Shown one piece after another: positions 17,445 to 26,758 of a stretch of DNA of 64,000 nucleotides (the stretch's first letter is position 1; each line of letters opens with the position of its first letter). The DNA is from JAAYJT01 sp037446395 (lineage in GTDB: Bacteria > Bacteroidota > Bacteroidia > Bacteroidales > JAAYJT01). The stretch spans positions 5,205 through 69,204 of the forward strand of contig JBBIIP010000016.1 in assembly GCA_037446395.1 (NCBI GenBank), written 5' to 3'. The notes beneath the pieces were generated by a model. It had not been told where the DNA came from. It made no database searches and saw nothing but the letters and a program-made list of their open reading frames with translations. The translations under genes and the position numbers were made by a program.

Positions 17445-18011
17445 TTATTCTGCATCCGAAACAACTTCTTCGTTCCCAGCTTCAGGTGCTTCGATGGTTT
17501 CCGGAGCGGATTGTACCGAATGGGCCATTTTTGAAGCATGTTTCTCAGCTTCTTTTGCGTATTTTTTTGCAAGATCAGCTGCTCTTTTTTCATTCACTTT
17601 AGTCTCAGCAGCTATCCGGCTTTTTACATTGTCTTTCAGTTCCTGACCATGTGCCTTGATTTTGCTCAGAATCTTCAGTTGCTTTTCTTCGAGCCATTGA
17701 TTGAACTTGTCTTCGGCTTGCTCTGGTGTGAGAGCGCCTTTCTTCACTCCTTTTTCGAGGTGATTTTTGTAGATCACCCCTTTGTAGGCTAAAATAGCGC
17801 GAACTGTATCAGTCGGCTGCGCACCGGTTTGCAACCAGTAGAGTGCGCGATCAAAATCCATGTCAATTTCGGCAGGTTTGGTCAGAGGATTGTAGGTGCC
17901 AATCTTCTCAATAAAACGCCCATCTCGTGGTGCACGACCATCCGCAATTACAATATGATAGAAAGGCCGCCCTTTTCTACCATGACGCTGTAATCTAATC
18001 TTTGTTGGCAT
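17445..18011 (-). CDS. rpsP: 30S ribosomal protein S16
   Basis: This 188-residue protein has the S16 core in its first 80 or so residues: MPTKIRLQRHGRKGRPFYHI, VADGRAPRDGRFIEKIGTYN and ALYWLQTGAQPTDTVRAIL. The remaining hundred residues are a Lys/Glu/Ala-rich, probably helical tail with a hydrophilic end. Such extended S16 tails are common in Bacteroidota, while the E. coli protein is about 82 residues. It heads a minus-strand cluster with rimM and trmN6. Confidence 0.95.
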   Translation of the reverse strand: MPTKIRLQRHGRKGRPFYHIVIADGRAPRDGRFIEKIGTYNPLTKPAEIDMDFDRALYWLQTGAQPTDTVRAILAYKGVIYKNHLEKGVKKGALTPEQAEDKFNQWLEEKQLKILSKIKAHGQELKDNVKSRIAAETKVNEKRAADLAKKYAKEAEKHASKMAHSVQSAPETIEAPEAGNEEVVSDAE

Positions 18012-18169
18012 AATTCATTAAGTTTAAAAAAGGTTAAAAAATTCAGGGCGCAAAGTAACGAATATTTTTCCGATTGGCGATACTGCACCGCTACTTTTTC
18101 ATAATCAACCGGTTTCGGGAAAAAGCATGAATCGTATTTGCAAATTTAACCCCGAATAAATACATATCG

Positions 18170-18177
18170 TATTTTTG
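18170..18177 (+). promoter_or_regulatory. Candidate -7 element (TATTTTTG) before the TlpA-like gene
   Basis: TATTTTTG fits TAnnTTTG and lies 23 bp before the start codon at 18201. No well-spaced TTG is visible at -33, so this is weak. Confidence 0.25.
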
Positions 18178-18200
18178 CTGATGAATCGAATGAGCCAATG

Positions 18201-19619
18201 ATGAAAAGACTTATCGTCTTCCTCCTGCTGTTATTCCCGATTTCGGCCTTCACACAGTCTAAGGATGCATTTTTATTGGAAGGCACAATCAAAGGTTATC
18301 CTGGAAAGACTCTGCTGCTCAATCGCGTGATTGGACATAAAGAACAAAAGTTCAGGGAAATATCAACAAGGAGTGATGGTTCATTTAATCTGATAATCAA
18401 TTCGCTGCCTCAGGTTGGCTTTTATCGCATCCGACCCGATCAGCCTCAAAGTCGTGATGTGATTAATCTATTGCTGTCTGGCGAATCCATCGGCCTGTCT
18501 ACAGTCTTCGGGCATTTTACTGATAGTGTGCGCTTTTCCGGAGCACAGCAAAACCTGGCCTTGCACGATTTTCTTAAACTAAAAGAGGATCATGACTCAC
18601 GTCTTTCGATTCTTGAGCACCTTTTGAGCATTTATCCTGCAGATAAAAGATTCTACCCATTGATCATGAAAGAGATTGAGTTTTTACAGAACGAAATGGA
18701 TGCTTATTTAAAAGAAATTACTACAAAGTTTCCGGGAACATTACTGGCGTCCTACACAAAGAGCAGCCTTCCTCCACGCTTCAACCCATCCATACCCGCA
18801 CCTGAACGCAAGGAGTTTGCTTTAAATAATTTTCTTAATAATATCAACTTTACCGACACCTTGCTACTTTACACGGATTTGTTTCCGAACAAAACGATCT
18901 CATTCATCATGCAGCAGCGAAATCAGTCCTTCGATCGCTCTCAGCAGGCAGCTGCATTTATCAAAAGCGTGGATAAAATACTTAGCCATGCCCTGATCGA
19001 ACCCAAGGTTTTTAACTACATCCTCGAATATCTTATCAGCGGATTCGAACAAATCGGATTCGAAGAAGTATTGACACACATAGCAAACAATTATGAGCCT
19101 CAGGAGCAGTGTATGTCAAACCACGAATCGGGAGAACTTCAGCGCCGAATCGAAGGCTATAAGCGGCTCGCTGAAGGTAACCCTGCTTTTGCGATTGAAA
19201 CCAACGATATTGCAGGTAAACATTTCAACCTGGCATCCATAAAAGCAGATGACATTTTGTTGTTTTTTTATGCCACCTGGTGCCCACATTGTATGGCGAT
19301 GTTGCCTAAATTAAGAGAACTCGCGATTTCTGTAAATTCAAAATCTCCCACATCGAAGCATCTGAAACTTGTAGCAGTAGCAATTTCGATTGACACAGAT
19401 AAACAGGCTTATCTTGAGTTTTTAAAAAAGAATTCCCTGGATGCAAAAGAAATTGAAAAATTCTGGTTCAATCTTGCCGACTTCAAAGGATGGGATGGAA
19501 AGATTGCCAATGATTATTACTTGTATGCAACCCCAACCATGATTTTACTTGATCATAACCTAATAATCAAGAGAAAACCATCAACTGTTGAGGAGCTACA
19601 GGTATTGTTAAAAGAATAG
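18201..19619 (+). CDS. TlpA-like thioredoxin-fold protein with N-terminal DUF4369-type domain
   Basis: This protein of about 472 residues begins with a signal peptide (KRLIVFLLLLFPISAFTQ). The first part resembles the beta-rich DUF4369 domain found ahead of thioredoxin domains in Bacteroidota (FLLEGTIKGYPGKTLLLNRV). A helical middle follows, and then a C-terminal TlpA/AhpC-type thioredoxin fold with FYATWCPHCMAMLPKLREL, whose CPHC pair lies near residues 361-364. It probably acts in the periplasm as a thiol-disulfide oxidoreductase; the client proteins are unknown. Two adjacent ATGs (18198 and 18201) can serve as start. It is convergent with the FKBP gene, only 16 bp apart. Confidence 0.85.
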   Translation: MKRLIVFLLLLFPISAFTQSKDAFLLEGTIKGYPGKTLLLNRVIGHKEQKFREISTRSDGSFNLIINSLPQVGFYRIRPDQPQSRDVINLLLSGESIGLSTVFGHFTDSVRFSGAQQNLALHDFLKLKEDHDSRLSILEHLLSIYPADKRFYPLIMKEIEFLQNEMDAYLKEITTKFPGTLLASYTKSSLPPRFNPSIPAPERKEFALNNFLNNINFTDTLLLYTDLFPNKTISFIMQQRNQSFDRSQQAAAFIKSVDKILSHALIEPKVFNYILEYLISGFEQIGFEEVLTHIANNYEPQEQCMSNHESGELQRRIEGYKRLAEGNPAFAIETNDIAGKHFNLASIKADDILLFFYATWCPHCMAMLPKLRELAISVNSKSPTSKHLKLVAVAISIDTDKQAYLEFLKKNSLDAKEIEKFWFNLADFKGWDGKIANDYYLYATPTMILLDHNLIIKRKPSTVEELQVLLKE

Positions 19620-19635
19620 CAAGCGAAATTTCAGG

Positions 19636-20367
19636 CTAAAAATCTATTAGTTCCACCTCAAAAATCAGCACAGAGTTTGGCGGAATATCACCCAAATCGC
19701 GATCTCCGTAGCCAAGTTTTGGCGGAATGAAAAACATAAATTTTGCACCTTTGTTCATCAATTGTATGCCTTCGACCCAACCGGGAATGAGGCGCCCAAG
19801 TTCAAATGTTGCCGGAGCCCCGCGATCGTAGGAAGAATCGAACACTTTTCCGTTAACCAATGTGCCTCGATAGTGAACTGTCACCTTGTCGGTTGGTTTT
19901 GGATTATTACCCTCACCTTGCCTTATTACCTTATATTGTAAGCCGGAAGGAGTTTCGGTAACACCCGGGTTTGTCTTGTTCTCATTTAGATATGCCATGC
20001 CATCTGTATTTTCTGTAAGTGAAGTTTCCGGTATTTGATCTTTTTGTCTTTTTTCGCTGAGTTCTGTAGTGAAGTTGCGAATGATTGCCTCTGCCTGTTC
20101 GATGCCGAACATGGTATCGTTCCCCGTCATTGCGTCGCGCAAGCCTTTGATCAACGGGTCGGCTGCAAGTGCAAATCCATTGTTTTTTAATGTATATCCA
20201 ATATCAGTCCCTATGATGTAGCTCACCGTATCAATATATGTATTTAGCTTAAATACCTTTTCGGCTGCTGGAGGAGGTGCTGGCTTGGTGTTTTTCTTTT
20301 GGCTCATTGCTGGCTGGATTGCCCAGATGGTAGTAAAAAGAATAATTAGAAGGAAAAATTTTCGCAT
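19636..20367 (-). CDS. FKBP-type peptidyl-prolyl cis-trans isomerase, exported
   Basis: This 243-residue protein has an N-terminal signal peptide (FFLLIILFTTIWAIQPAMSQ), a helical FKBP-N dimerisation region (DTVSYIIGTDIGYTLKNNG), and a C-terminal FKBP domain from about residue 150 with VTVHYRGTLVNGKVFDSSYD, LIPGWVEGIQLM and PPKLGYGDRDLGDIPPNS. This is the FkpA/Mip layout: a periplasmic prolyl isomerase and chaperone that helps envelope proteins fold. It lacks a lipobox Cys, so it is probably soluble in the periplasm. Confidence 0.92.
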   Translation of the reverse strand: MRKFFLLIILFTTIWAIQPAMSQKKNTKPAPPPAAEKVFKLNTYIDTVSYIIGTDIGYTLKNNGFALAADPLIKGLRDAMTGNDTMFGIEQAEAIIRNFTTELSEKRQKDQIPETSLTENTDGMAYLNENKTNPGVTETPSGLQYKVIRQGEGNNPKPTDKVTVHYRGTLVNGKVFDSSYDRGAPATFELGRLIPGWVEGIQLMNKGAKFMFFIPPKLGYGDRDLGDIPPNSVLIFEVELIDF

Positions 20368-20401
20368 AAGTTATGTTTTAAGTGTATAATAAAAGGTTAA
20401 A

Positions 20402-21109
20402 TCATCCGAGCTCAATGTCGGAATTTTCAAAGAGAGCCTCTCCTTTGTAACGCAAAAAGAGCCTGGCAATTGTAGCAACATCCTTTTCGCAGTACTTGAC
20501 AATCCGCTGCAGGTTATTCTCCTCCCAATATACCCGTGCCACATCGCTCCCGCGGATATCATCCTTTGGAGTGGGGATTTGAAAAACAGCCGCCAGCAAT
20601 TCTAATGAAGTATAGCTTTTATAGTCGCCAAACCGCCAAAGATCCATGGTGTCGAGATGCGTTACTTCCCATGGTTTTTTCCCGCTTTGGTCAATTAATG
20701 CTGGGAGTTTGATGCCATGTATCAGCATACGCCTGGCGATATAAGGAAAATCGAATTCCTTGCCATTATGAGCACAAAGGCTCCAATCCTTGTCAAACAA
20801 TCGGTTGTTCAATGTTGAGGCAAAATCTTCGAGAAGCACTTTTTCATCATGCCCCGAAAAGGATTTCATCCTGAATTTGCGATCACGAAAAAATCCGACC
20901 GAAATGCAAACTATCTTACCAAACTCAGCATAAATTCCTGCCCTTGCATATATAGATTCCGGTGTTTCGGTATCACTCTGCCTTATGCGCAAGGCTTTGG
21001 TATCCCAGAGTTTTTGAAAATTTTCAGGCACATTCGGATAGGTTGGATATTGTGGAACAGTTTCAATATCGAGAAAAAGTATATTCTCTTTTTTATAGTT
21101 TTCAAGCAT
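20402..21109 (-). CDS. Predicted 3'-5' exonuclease related to the PolB exonuclease domain
   Basis: This 235-residue protein has the DEDDy exonuclease motifs: ExoI FLDIETVP near residue 12, ExoII CAHNGKEFDFPYIARRM near 113, and ExoIII YCEKDVATIARLFLRY near 207 with Tyr and Asp. It has no polymerase domain, so it is the stand-alone family often labelled 3'-5' exonuclease related to the exonuclease of family B polymerases. It presumably trims DNA 3' ends; the pathway is unknown. The gene lies 53 bp after the TonB receptor gene on the same strand. Confidence 0.85.
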   Translation of the reverse strand: MLENYKKENILFLDIETVPQYPTYPNVPENFQKLWDTKALRIRQSDTETPESIYARAGIYAEFGKIVCISVGFFRDRKFRMKSFSGHDEKVLLEDFASTLNNRLFDKDWSLCAHNGKEFDFPYIARRMLIHGIKLPALIDQSGKKPWEVTHLDTMDLWRFGDYKSYTSLELLAAVFQIPTPKDDIRGSDVARVYWEENNLQRIVKYCEKDVATIARLFLRYKGEALFENSDIELG

Positions 21110-21162
21110 CAGATAAAGGTTTGTTTATATACAAAATTAATCAAAAACTGGAATTGAGGCGA

Positions 21163-23778
21163 TCATTTGAAACTGCTTTTCAAGTCGTAGGTAGCGCGAA
21201 GCCAGATGGCTCGCCCTGGTTGGGGGATGCAGGATGAAAAATAGCTTCCATCGGCCGAATAAATACCAGGATGTGAATATTTTGTATCGAGAAGGTTGTT
21301 TGCCTTCAACTGAATATTCAGTCCGGGCAGAAGATGGGTATAGGTTATGGTGGTACTCAATAGTGCTACGGCAGGAAATTCAGCCAAGTTGCTTGCTACT
21401 GTAGTGTTTGGTCCTGTTTTTCTTTGGCCGGAATAATTTAAACGAAAATTGATGTGAACCTTTTTCGACACTTTCGTGTCGAACGAAAGATTCAAGCGAT
21501 GCGAAGCAATGTCACCAATGCGCAACTTACCTGTTTCAATTTTATCTGAACCAAAAGTGTGTTGCTTCGGCAAGCACCAAGAATAATTAACCTGTAACAA
21601 AAAACGATTCCATTGATAGCGCATGCCCGTTTGCACACCTGCCACTTTGTACATAGTGTTTGATGATTGAATGTTATCCGGTAAATTATTGGCCTTGCCC
21701 GGTTCAAAATCTTCCATTATATAACGGAAGATGGCAATATCAGCGAAAACATTTGCGTCAAATTTATATCCGGCTGAAATTTCAAAATGATAATTCCGCT
21801 GCGGCTCTGTTTCCTGGTTACTAACCATGCGCTGCGAATACCGAAAAAATTCAAGATCGTTCATGAAGTTTTGATGGGAGGTAGCAAAAAACGCTTTTGC
21901 ATTGATGCGTCCCCGATTGGCAACGATGGCAAGCTTTGGATTAAACGTCACACCGTGGCCTTTCCCTGCTTTTATTGAATGATAATCCAAACGGCCACCA
22001 GTCTGGAACGAAAGCCATTTGTCAATGCGATAATTGATTTGCGAAAAAATTCCTGCTTCACGAATTTCTAAAATTGATGAGCCACCTTCGGGAATATCAG
22101 CGAAATATCCGTGCTCAATAACATTTTGGTCCGCTGATGGATTGAGAAGTATGCGGTAGTTTCCGGGCAGGAAACTTTGCTTAATCTCAAAGCCAGAGAT
22201 AATGCTAAGTTTAGAGCATGGGTTGTAAAGTAAGCTAGTTTCGCTACGAACCTGTTGCGACATTTGATACAGGTGGAGCATATTCCAACGCGATGACGCA
22301 TTGACCATCAGGTCTGCAGCCTTGAATGCTCCATTTGAATAGTTGTCAATATAAACAAGGCGTGTCTCGTTCCCTGTGCCCCCGACACGATATGAACTTT
22401 GACTATTAAAAGAAATTTTTTCAGAGAAAATTTTATTATACCGAATAAAAAAAGTGGCTTGTTGATGTCCCCATAGATTGCCATTAATCGCACTTGCATA
22501 AAACTGATCAGTATAAGCGTTCATCACCCCTTGCTTATATTTCCAAAACTCAAACCCGACGGTGAATCCGGAAACAAAAACCCTTGCATCAATAAACCAA
22601 TGATCGAACAGGTTTGTATACCTTGGCCTATGGCTATTCACCCCTTGTAGCATCCCTGTTTTATCAAGCTCCCTCGCAATCTCCACGCCTCTTGTAGTCA
22701 GGTTAACAGCAGTTGTATCGCCTTGTGGCGAGCGGATGAGCTGAAAGTAAGGATGATTACTGCCTGGTTTATACTGTCGAGCCCATGCGGCTGCATTCGA
22801 GGTTATACCAAGCAATCTGGCATAGTCAACCGCATTATAAAATGAGGTATCAAAGTCGAAGGCCGAATAAGTAGCCATGGAGTGTTCATCGCTGGTGAAA
22901 CGCCGTGCGGTTGCCATAAATCCAATGTTTTTGTCCTGTGCAGCCATGGTTAATTCAGCGCTTCGGGTATTGAATGAACCATTACCCATCGAAAAAATTA
23001 TTCCCGGAAAATTGTTTTGCGTCAGGTCTTCAGGTGCTTTTGTGATGATATTTACGACTCCCATCAGTGCATTTGGCCCATGGATGGACGATGCTGGTCC
23101 GTAGACCACCTCAACGCACTTCACATTGGTTATGGGGTACTGTTTTGAAATCAAAGCGGTATTACTCCATATATCATTGGCCTCGATGTTGTTGATCATG
23201 AAAAGAAAGCCCCGTGTGCTGCCCGATCGGTATCCGCGCATATAGAGGTTTGAAAGTGTTGCACTGTAGGTTCTTGATACATCGAACCCAGGCAAGTCGC
23301 TGAAAAGCTCTTCAAGATTAGTATAACCGCGGCGATTGATATCTTCCTCGGTAATTTTGACCACACTGGCAGCGGCATTCTGAATTTTTTCTAATTTCTT
23401 TGACACAGCCATCACTGAATTCAACCTGATTTCTTTGCGGATCTCTTTAATGAGTTTAACAAACTGCTGATTTTCATCACTGAACTCCGCCCCCGATTTA
23501 TTATTATTCCACAATTCTGCCCATTTTCGGGCAGCCTCAACCGAATCCTGCGCCAGGCATTTGATTGCCATAATTCTAAAAGCCTCGGATTGTTGCAAAT
23601 CGTCAAAACCATCCGGTATACAAGGCAGCAGGATTGTGCTCACCATAGAAAAGTTCCCTGCGAGGAGATTTTTTAATGCTGCATTGATGGTTTGTTCGTC
23701 ACAATTGCCTTGCGCATGAACCTGAAGCATTGAAATGAGAAAGGCTGAGAAAACGAAGATACGCATTAGTTTGCTCAT
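21163..23778 (-). CDS. TonB-dependent outer-membrane receptor with unusual helical N-terminal region
   Basis: This 871-residue protein has a signal peptide (MRIFVFSAFLISMLQVHAQ), then about 110 residues that are Cys-containing and helical (NCDEQTINAALKNLLAGNF, IMAIKCLAQDSVEAARKWAE) instead of the carboxypeptidase-like domain usual in Bacteroidota receptors. A TonB plug follows from about residue 130 (ASVVKITEEDINRRGYTNLE, LPGFDVSRTYS, VEVVYGPASSIHGPNALMG) and then a 22-strand-type barrel ending in aromatic residues (IWLRATYDL). No SusD partner is nearby. Its ATG overlaps the stop of the upstream WD40 gene by 4 bases, implying translational coupling. The substrate is unknown. Confidence 0.88.
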   Translation of the reverse strand: MSKLMRIFVFSAFLISMLQVHAQGNCDEQTINAALKNLLAGNFSMVSTILLPCIPDGFDDLQQSEAFRIMAIKCLAQDSVEAARKWAELWNNNKSGAEFSDENQQFVKLIKEIRKEIRLNSVMAVSKKLEKIQNAAASVVKITEEDINRRGYTNLEELFSDLPGFDVSRTYSATLSNLYMRGYRSGSTRGFLFMINNIEANDIWSNTALISKQYPITNVKCVEVVYGPASSIHGPNALMGVVNIITKAPEDLTQNNFPGIIFSMGNGSFNTRSAELTMAAQDKNIGFMATARRFTSDEHSMATYSAFDFDTSFYNAVDYARLLGITSNAAAWARQYKPGSNHPYFQLIRSPQGDTTAVNLTTRGVEIARELDKTGMLQGVNSHRPRYTNLFDHWFIDARVFVSGFTVGFEFWKYKQGVMNAYTDQFYASAINGNLWGHQQATFFIRYNKIFSEKISFNSQSSYRVGGTGNETRLVYIDNYSNGAFKAADLMVNASSRWNMLHLYQMSQQVRSETSLLYNPCSKLSIISGFEIKQSFLPGNYRILLNPSADQNVIEHGYFADIPEGGSSILEIREAGIFSQINYRIDKWLSFQTGGRLDYHSIKAGKGHGVTFNPKLAIVANRGRINAKAFFATSHQNFMNDLEFFRYSQRMVSNQETEPQRNYHFEISAGYKFDANVFADIAIFRYIMEDFEPGKANNLPDNIQSSNTMYKVAGVQTGMRYQWNRFLLQVNYSWCLPKQHTFGSDKIETGKLRIGDIASHRLNLSFDTKVSKKVHINFRLNYSGQRKTGPNTTVASNLAEFPAVALLSTTITYTHLLPGLNIQLKANNLLDTKYSHPGIYSADGSYFSSCIPQPGRAIWLRATYDLKSSFK

Positions 23779-25451
23779 CTTTTCAGGCTTTTTGTATCCA
23801 GACTTTCATTGCACACAGGATTATATGGCAGTGTGTTGCCAATAAAACGATTCCATTCATCCATGCTTAAAGAGCGTTTTGCGGACAAACATACTTTTTT
23901 TACAAGCTCTTCTGAATCAATAGGGTACAAACAAACGGCCTTGTTTTTTCCGGAGCCTGCCAGGTGTTTTCCATCAGGAGAGAAAGCAATGGCATACACC
24001 CAGGTCTTCTGATCAATGAGCTGTAGTGGAGATGCTTGTAGTTGGTCAGTTTTGTGAAGGAGTATTATTCCGTCATAGCTGCAACTGCCAATCAATGGCC
24101 TGGTAGGATGAACAATTATCTGGTTTATTCCGGCCCGGTGAGGCTTTTTCTTGCTCAGCAAATTGAGTGTTGGATAAGAAAAAACCATGAGCTCGCCATT
24201 AGAGGTCCCACAAAAAAACATGCTGCCGTCTGTAGAAAAACATATACTGGTCGCTGGCTTATCAAGATTCAAGCGTTTGATGGTTTCTCCACTTTCTGAG
24301 GAGAAGCTCAAAACACCAGTGCTATTTGCCCAGGAAATAATATCAGCTTTTGGATGCGCGCAAATCGTATTGACCCTCAGCTTGCGATCCGGGAATTGCA
24401 AATGCCTGATCAGATCTCCATTCAGATTCCATTGCGATACTTGTCCATCATGGCCAGCCGAGAAGATACTATTTTTGTCAGCTGACAAACTCAAAGCGCT
24501 CACAACTCCTTTATGAGCCGAAATAATCATCGGTAAAATAATGGAGTCATTTATATCCCATTTGATAATTCTTCCATCGGCGGTGCCTGCAAAGATCATA
24601 TCCGTTTGATTATCAATTGCAATGGCTCGGATCTGTGTATCTTTAAATTCTACTTCAGCGCAGGAATAGAACCCGCCATTTTCATCCTGAGGACACCAAC
24701 GCGTGATGAAGCCGTCATCACCAGTGGCAAAAATACTGTTGCTATGATTACTCCAAACCATGGCTCTGATGACGTCAGACTTCCCACCCAGGGTCAGGGG
24801 AGCCCCTGCTTTTTCGGAAAGTGCATTGAAAATTTCATCATTATCTGCATCGCCTCCATTTTCCACATTGATCCTGTATGCCTGCAATGCCAGGAGCGCT
24901 GCCAGTTCCTGATCACCATCAGGCCCGGTGCTTTTTGCAGTACGGGCCAACCATCGGGCAAGCTCCAGAATTTTTGTTCTTCTGGATTCAAGGAATCTAT
25001 GGTCTGCTTCGTTGAGCTGGGTTTGCATAAATTGCACCTTCGCCAAAGCCGAGTCTCGTTCATTTGCCATGTTATGGCCAGATTGTAGTGCCTCGGATAA
25101 ACTCTTTTCGGCAAGGAGGTGCTTTTCTTCAGTTGCTTTGTACCGAAGGTTGAAATCATTTTGATATTTAGCCTTCAATTCCTGTTGTATTTCAATCTCT
25201 TGCGCCAATTTGCGAAGATGCTCCCTTGCGCTATCCAGCAAAATCTGTTGTTCAATGCTTTCTTGCCTGAATACTTGTTCTTGCTTCATGGTGTGCGCTG
25301 TCGAAACGGAAAGTTTCCTGTTGAAATGTCGTACGATAAGGATTGATGAAAGCAGGAACAACAAAACCAACAAACAAATGGTCAGAAAAGCGGTTCTGAG
25401 GCGAATCAGGCTATTGGGTTTCAGATGTTTTGAGACAGAAGAATGATTCAT
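23775..25451 (-). CDS. Membrane-anchored coiled-coil WD40 repeat protein
   Basis: This 558-residue protein has a basic N-terminus, one membrane segment at about residues 20-41 (AFLTICLLVLLFLLSSILIV), a coiled-coil-like Gln/Glu/Lys-rich stretch at about 55-160, a linker ALLALQAYRI of the kind often seen before propellers in Bacteroidota, and at about 220-530 a WD40-type propeller (FATGDDGFITRW, IFAGTADGRIIKWDIN, FSAGHDGQVSQWNLN, FCGTSNGELMVFS, GSCSYDGIILLHK). No caspase, kinase or NTPase domain is fused to it. The propeller side depends on topology, which is not certain: basic residues flank the segment on both sides. It is coupled by a 4-base overlap to the TonB receptor gene. Confidence 0.83.
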   Translation of the reverse strand: MNHSSVSKHLKPNSLIRLRTAFLTICLLVLLFLLSSILIVRHFNRKLSVSTAHTMKQEQVFRQESIEQQILLDSAREHLRKLAQEIEIQQELKAKYQNDFNLRYKATEEKHLLAEKSLSEALQSGHNMANERDSALAKVQFMQTQLNEADHRFLESRRTKILELARWLARTAKSTGPDGDQELAALLALQAYRINVENGGDADNDEIFNALSEKAGAPLTLGGKSDVIRAMVWSNHSNSIFATGDDGFITRWCPQDENGGFYSCAEVEFKDTQIRAIAIDNQTDMIFAGTADGRIIKWDINDSIILPMIISAHKGVVSALSLSADKNSIFSAGHDGQVSQWNLNGDLIRHLQFPDRKLRVNTICAHPKADIISWANSTGVLSFSSESGETIKRLNLDKPATSICFSTDGSMFFCGTSNGELMVFSYPTLNLLSKKKPHRAGINQIIVHPTRPLIGSCSYDGIILLHKTDQLQASPLQLIDQKTWVYAIAFSPDGKHLAGSGKNKAVCLYPIDSEELVKKVCLSAKRSLSMDEWNRFIGNTLPYNPVCNESLDTKSLKR

Positions 25452-25631
25452 CTATGAGTGTTGTGGCTTCGCATGCAAAATAACGACTATTTTGTAGTTA
25501 CTGATCAACTGTGCTTTGATTTGCTGGCTGAATCTGCCCCATGATATTATATTTTTTTAGTTTGTGTAGTTTTAGAAATTCTTTAGAGATTTGTAAATTA
25601 TTTCAAACATACTGATTTTCAGAAAAACAAA

Positions 25632-26750
25632 ATGATTCTTGCCTGGCTGATTTCCTTTGCCGAATTGCTGCATCCTCAACCCGAAAGGAGCGAGAATAAT
25701 TTGTTTTTCGGGCTGCAAACCCATGCCACCCGGGTTGCAGCGCACTACAAAGAAATGCGGCCCTATACCTCCGGAACAAAACCGGCTTTTGAAGTCATGG
25801 TGGGCCATCGAAAAAACTCCTTCCAGGCATTCAATCGCATCTACAATTATCCTTCCATCGGGCTGGGCCTCTATCGGGGCAGCCCCGGCTCGCGTGATGT
25901 AATTGGCAATGCCACGGCAGCTTTCATGTTTATGGAGTTTGCCATGCTCGAGAAACCGAAATATTCATCCCGTGTGAAATATGCCTTTGGGCTGGCTCAC
26001 TTTTCAAGATATTTTGATTCGATTACAAACCCACTCAATCAGGCAGTCGGTGCTCCTATCACAGCATATGTTAATCTAAATCTCTCCACCCATTTTAATT
26101 ACAATAAATCCCTCGATCTGATTCTCGGCCTTGGCCTGACACATTTTTCGAACGGGGCCTACCAGATGCCGAACCTGGGGCTTAACCTATATGATATCAA
26201 TGCCGGCATTCGCTACCACCTTAATCCCCGAGAAACCTTGCCCCGTTTTGATAAGAAAAAAATGATGGTTATTTATAAGCCTTTATTGCGCCTTCAGGCC
26301 ATTGCCACTGCCGGAATCATGCAAATAGATTATGATCCTGCATATTATGTTGTTAGCGACCTGTCGCTGAACCTTACCGTACAGTCGCAATTCAAAACCA
26401 GGGGAGGTATTGGATTCGACCTTTTCTATAACCAGTACACAAAACGGATGCTGCAGCAAGAGGTAAATGATTATTTGCTGTTGAACTCCTTGCGGGGCGG
26501 GATATATGGCGCTTTTGAATTTGATTTTAGCCGGTTGGCAGTAGTATACAATGTTGGTTTTTATGTGTTTTATAAGGCAGACCCTGTGAAACCAATGTAT
26601 CAGAAAGTAATCCTAAGGTATATGCTGAATGAACGCCTGTTTGCGACAATGGCACTCAAAGCCCATCGCAATAAAGCAGAGTACACCCAATTTGGATTGG
26701 GGTATACTATTTTGAACCATTCGCCTAAAAAAGGAACGCAGGCTCGCTGA
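25632..26750 (+). CDS. PagL-like acyloxyacyl hydrolase (lipid A deacylase family), outer membrane
   Basis: This 372-residue protein has a short hydrophobic N-terminus and beta-barrel strands. The segment LTHFSNGAYQMPNLGLNLYD (from residue 169) matches the active-site region of PagL, with His171 and Ser173 in the HxSN motif. PagL removes the 3-O acyl chain of lipid A. The residue that would align with the PagL catalytic Glu appears to be Asn here (about 185, ungapped alignment), so the mechanism may differ. It is longer than Pseudomonas PagL (about 170 residues), which is common for the Bacteroidota form. It is convergent with the KAS III gene, 8 bp apart. Confidence 0.78.
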   Translation: MILAWLISFAELLHPQPERSENNLFFGLQTHATRVAAHYKEMRPYTSGTKPAFEVMVGHRKNSFQAFNRIYNYPSIGLGLYRGSPGSRDVIGNATAAFMFMEFAMLEKPKYSSRVKYAFGLAHFSRYFDSITNPLNQAVGAPITAYVNLNLSTHFNYNKSLDLILGLGLTHFSNGAYQMPNLGLNLYDINAGIRYHLNPRETLPRFDKKKMMVIYKPLLRLQAIATAGIMQIDYDPAYYVVSDLSLNLTVQSQFKTRGGIGFDLFYNQYTKRMLQQEVNDYLLLNSLRGGIYGAFEFDFSRLAVVYNVGFYVFYKADPVKPMYQKVILRYMLNERLFATMALKAHRNKAEYTQFGLGYTILNHSPKKGTQAR

Positions 26751-26758
26751 GTTGCGAA

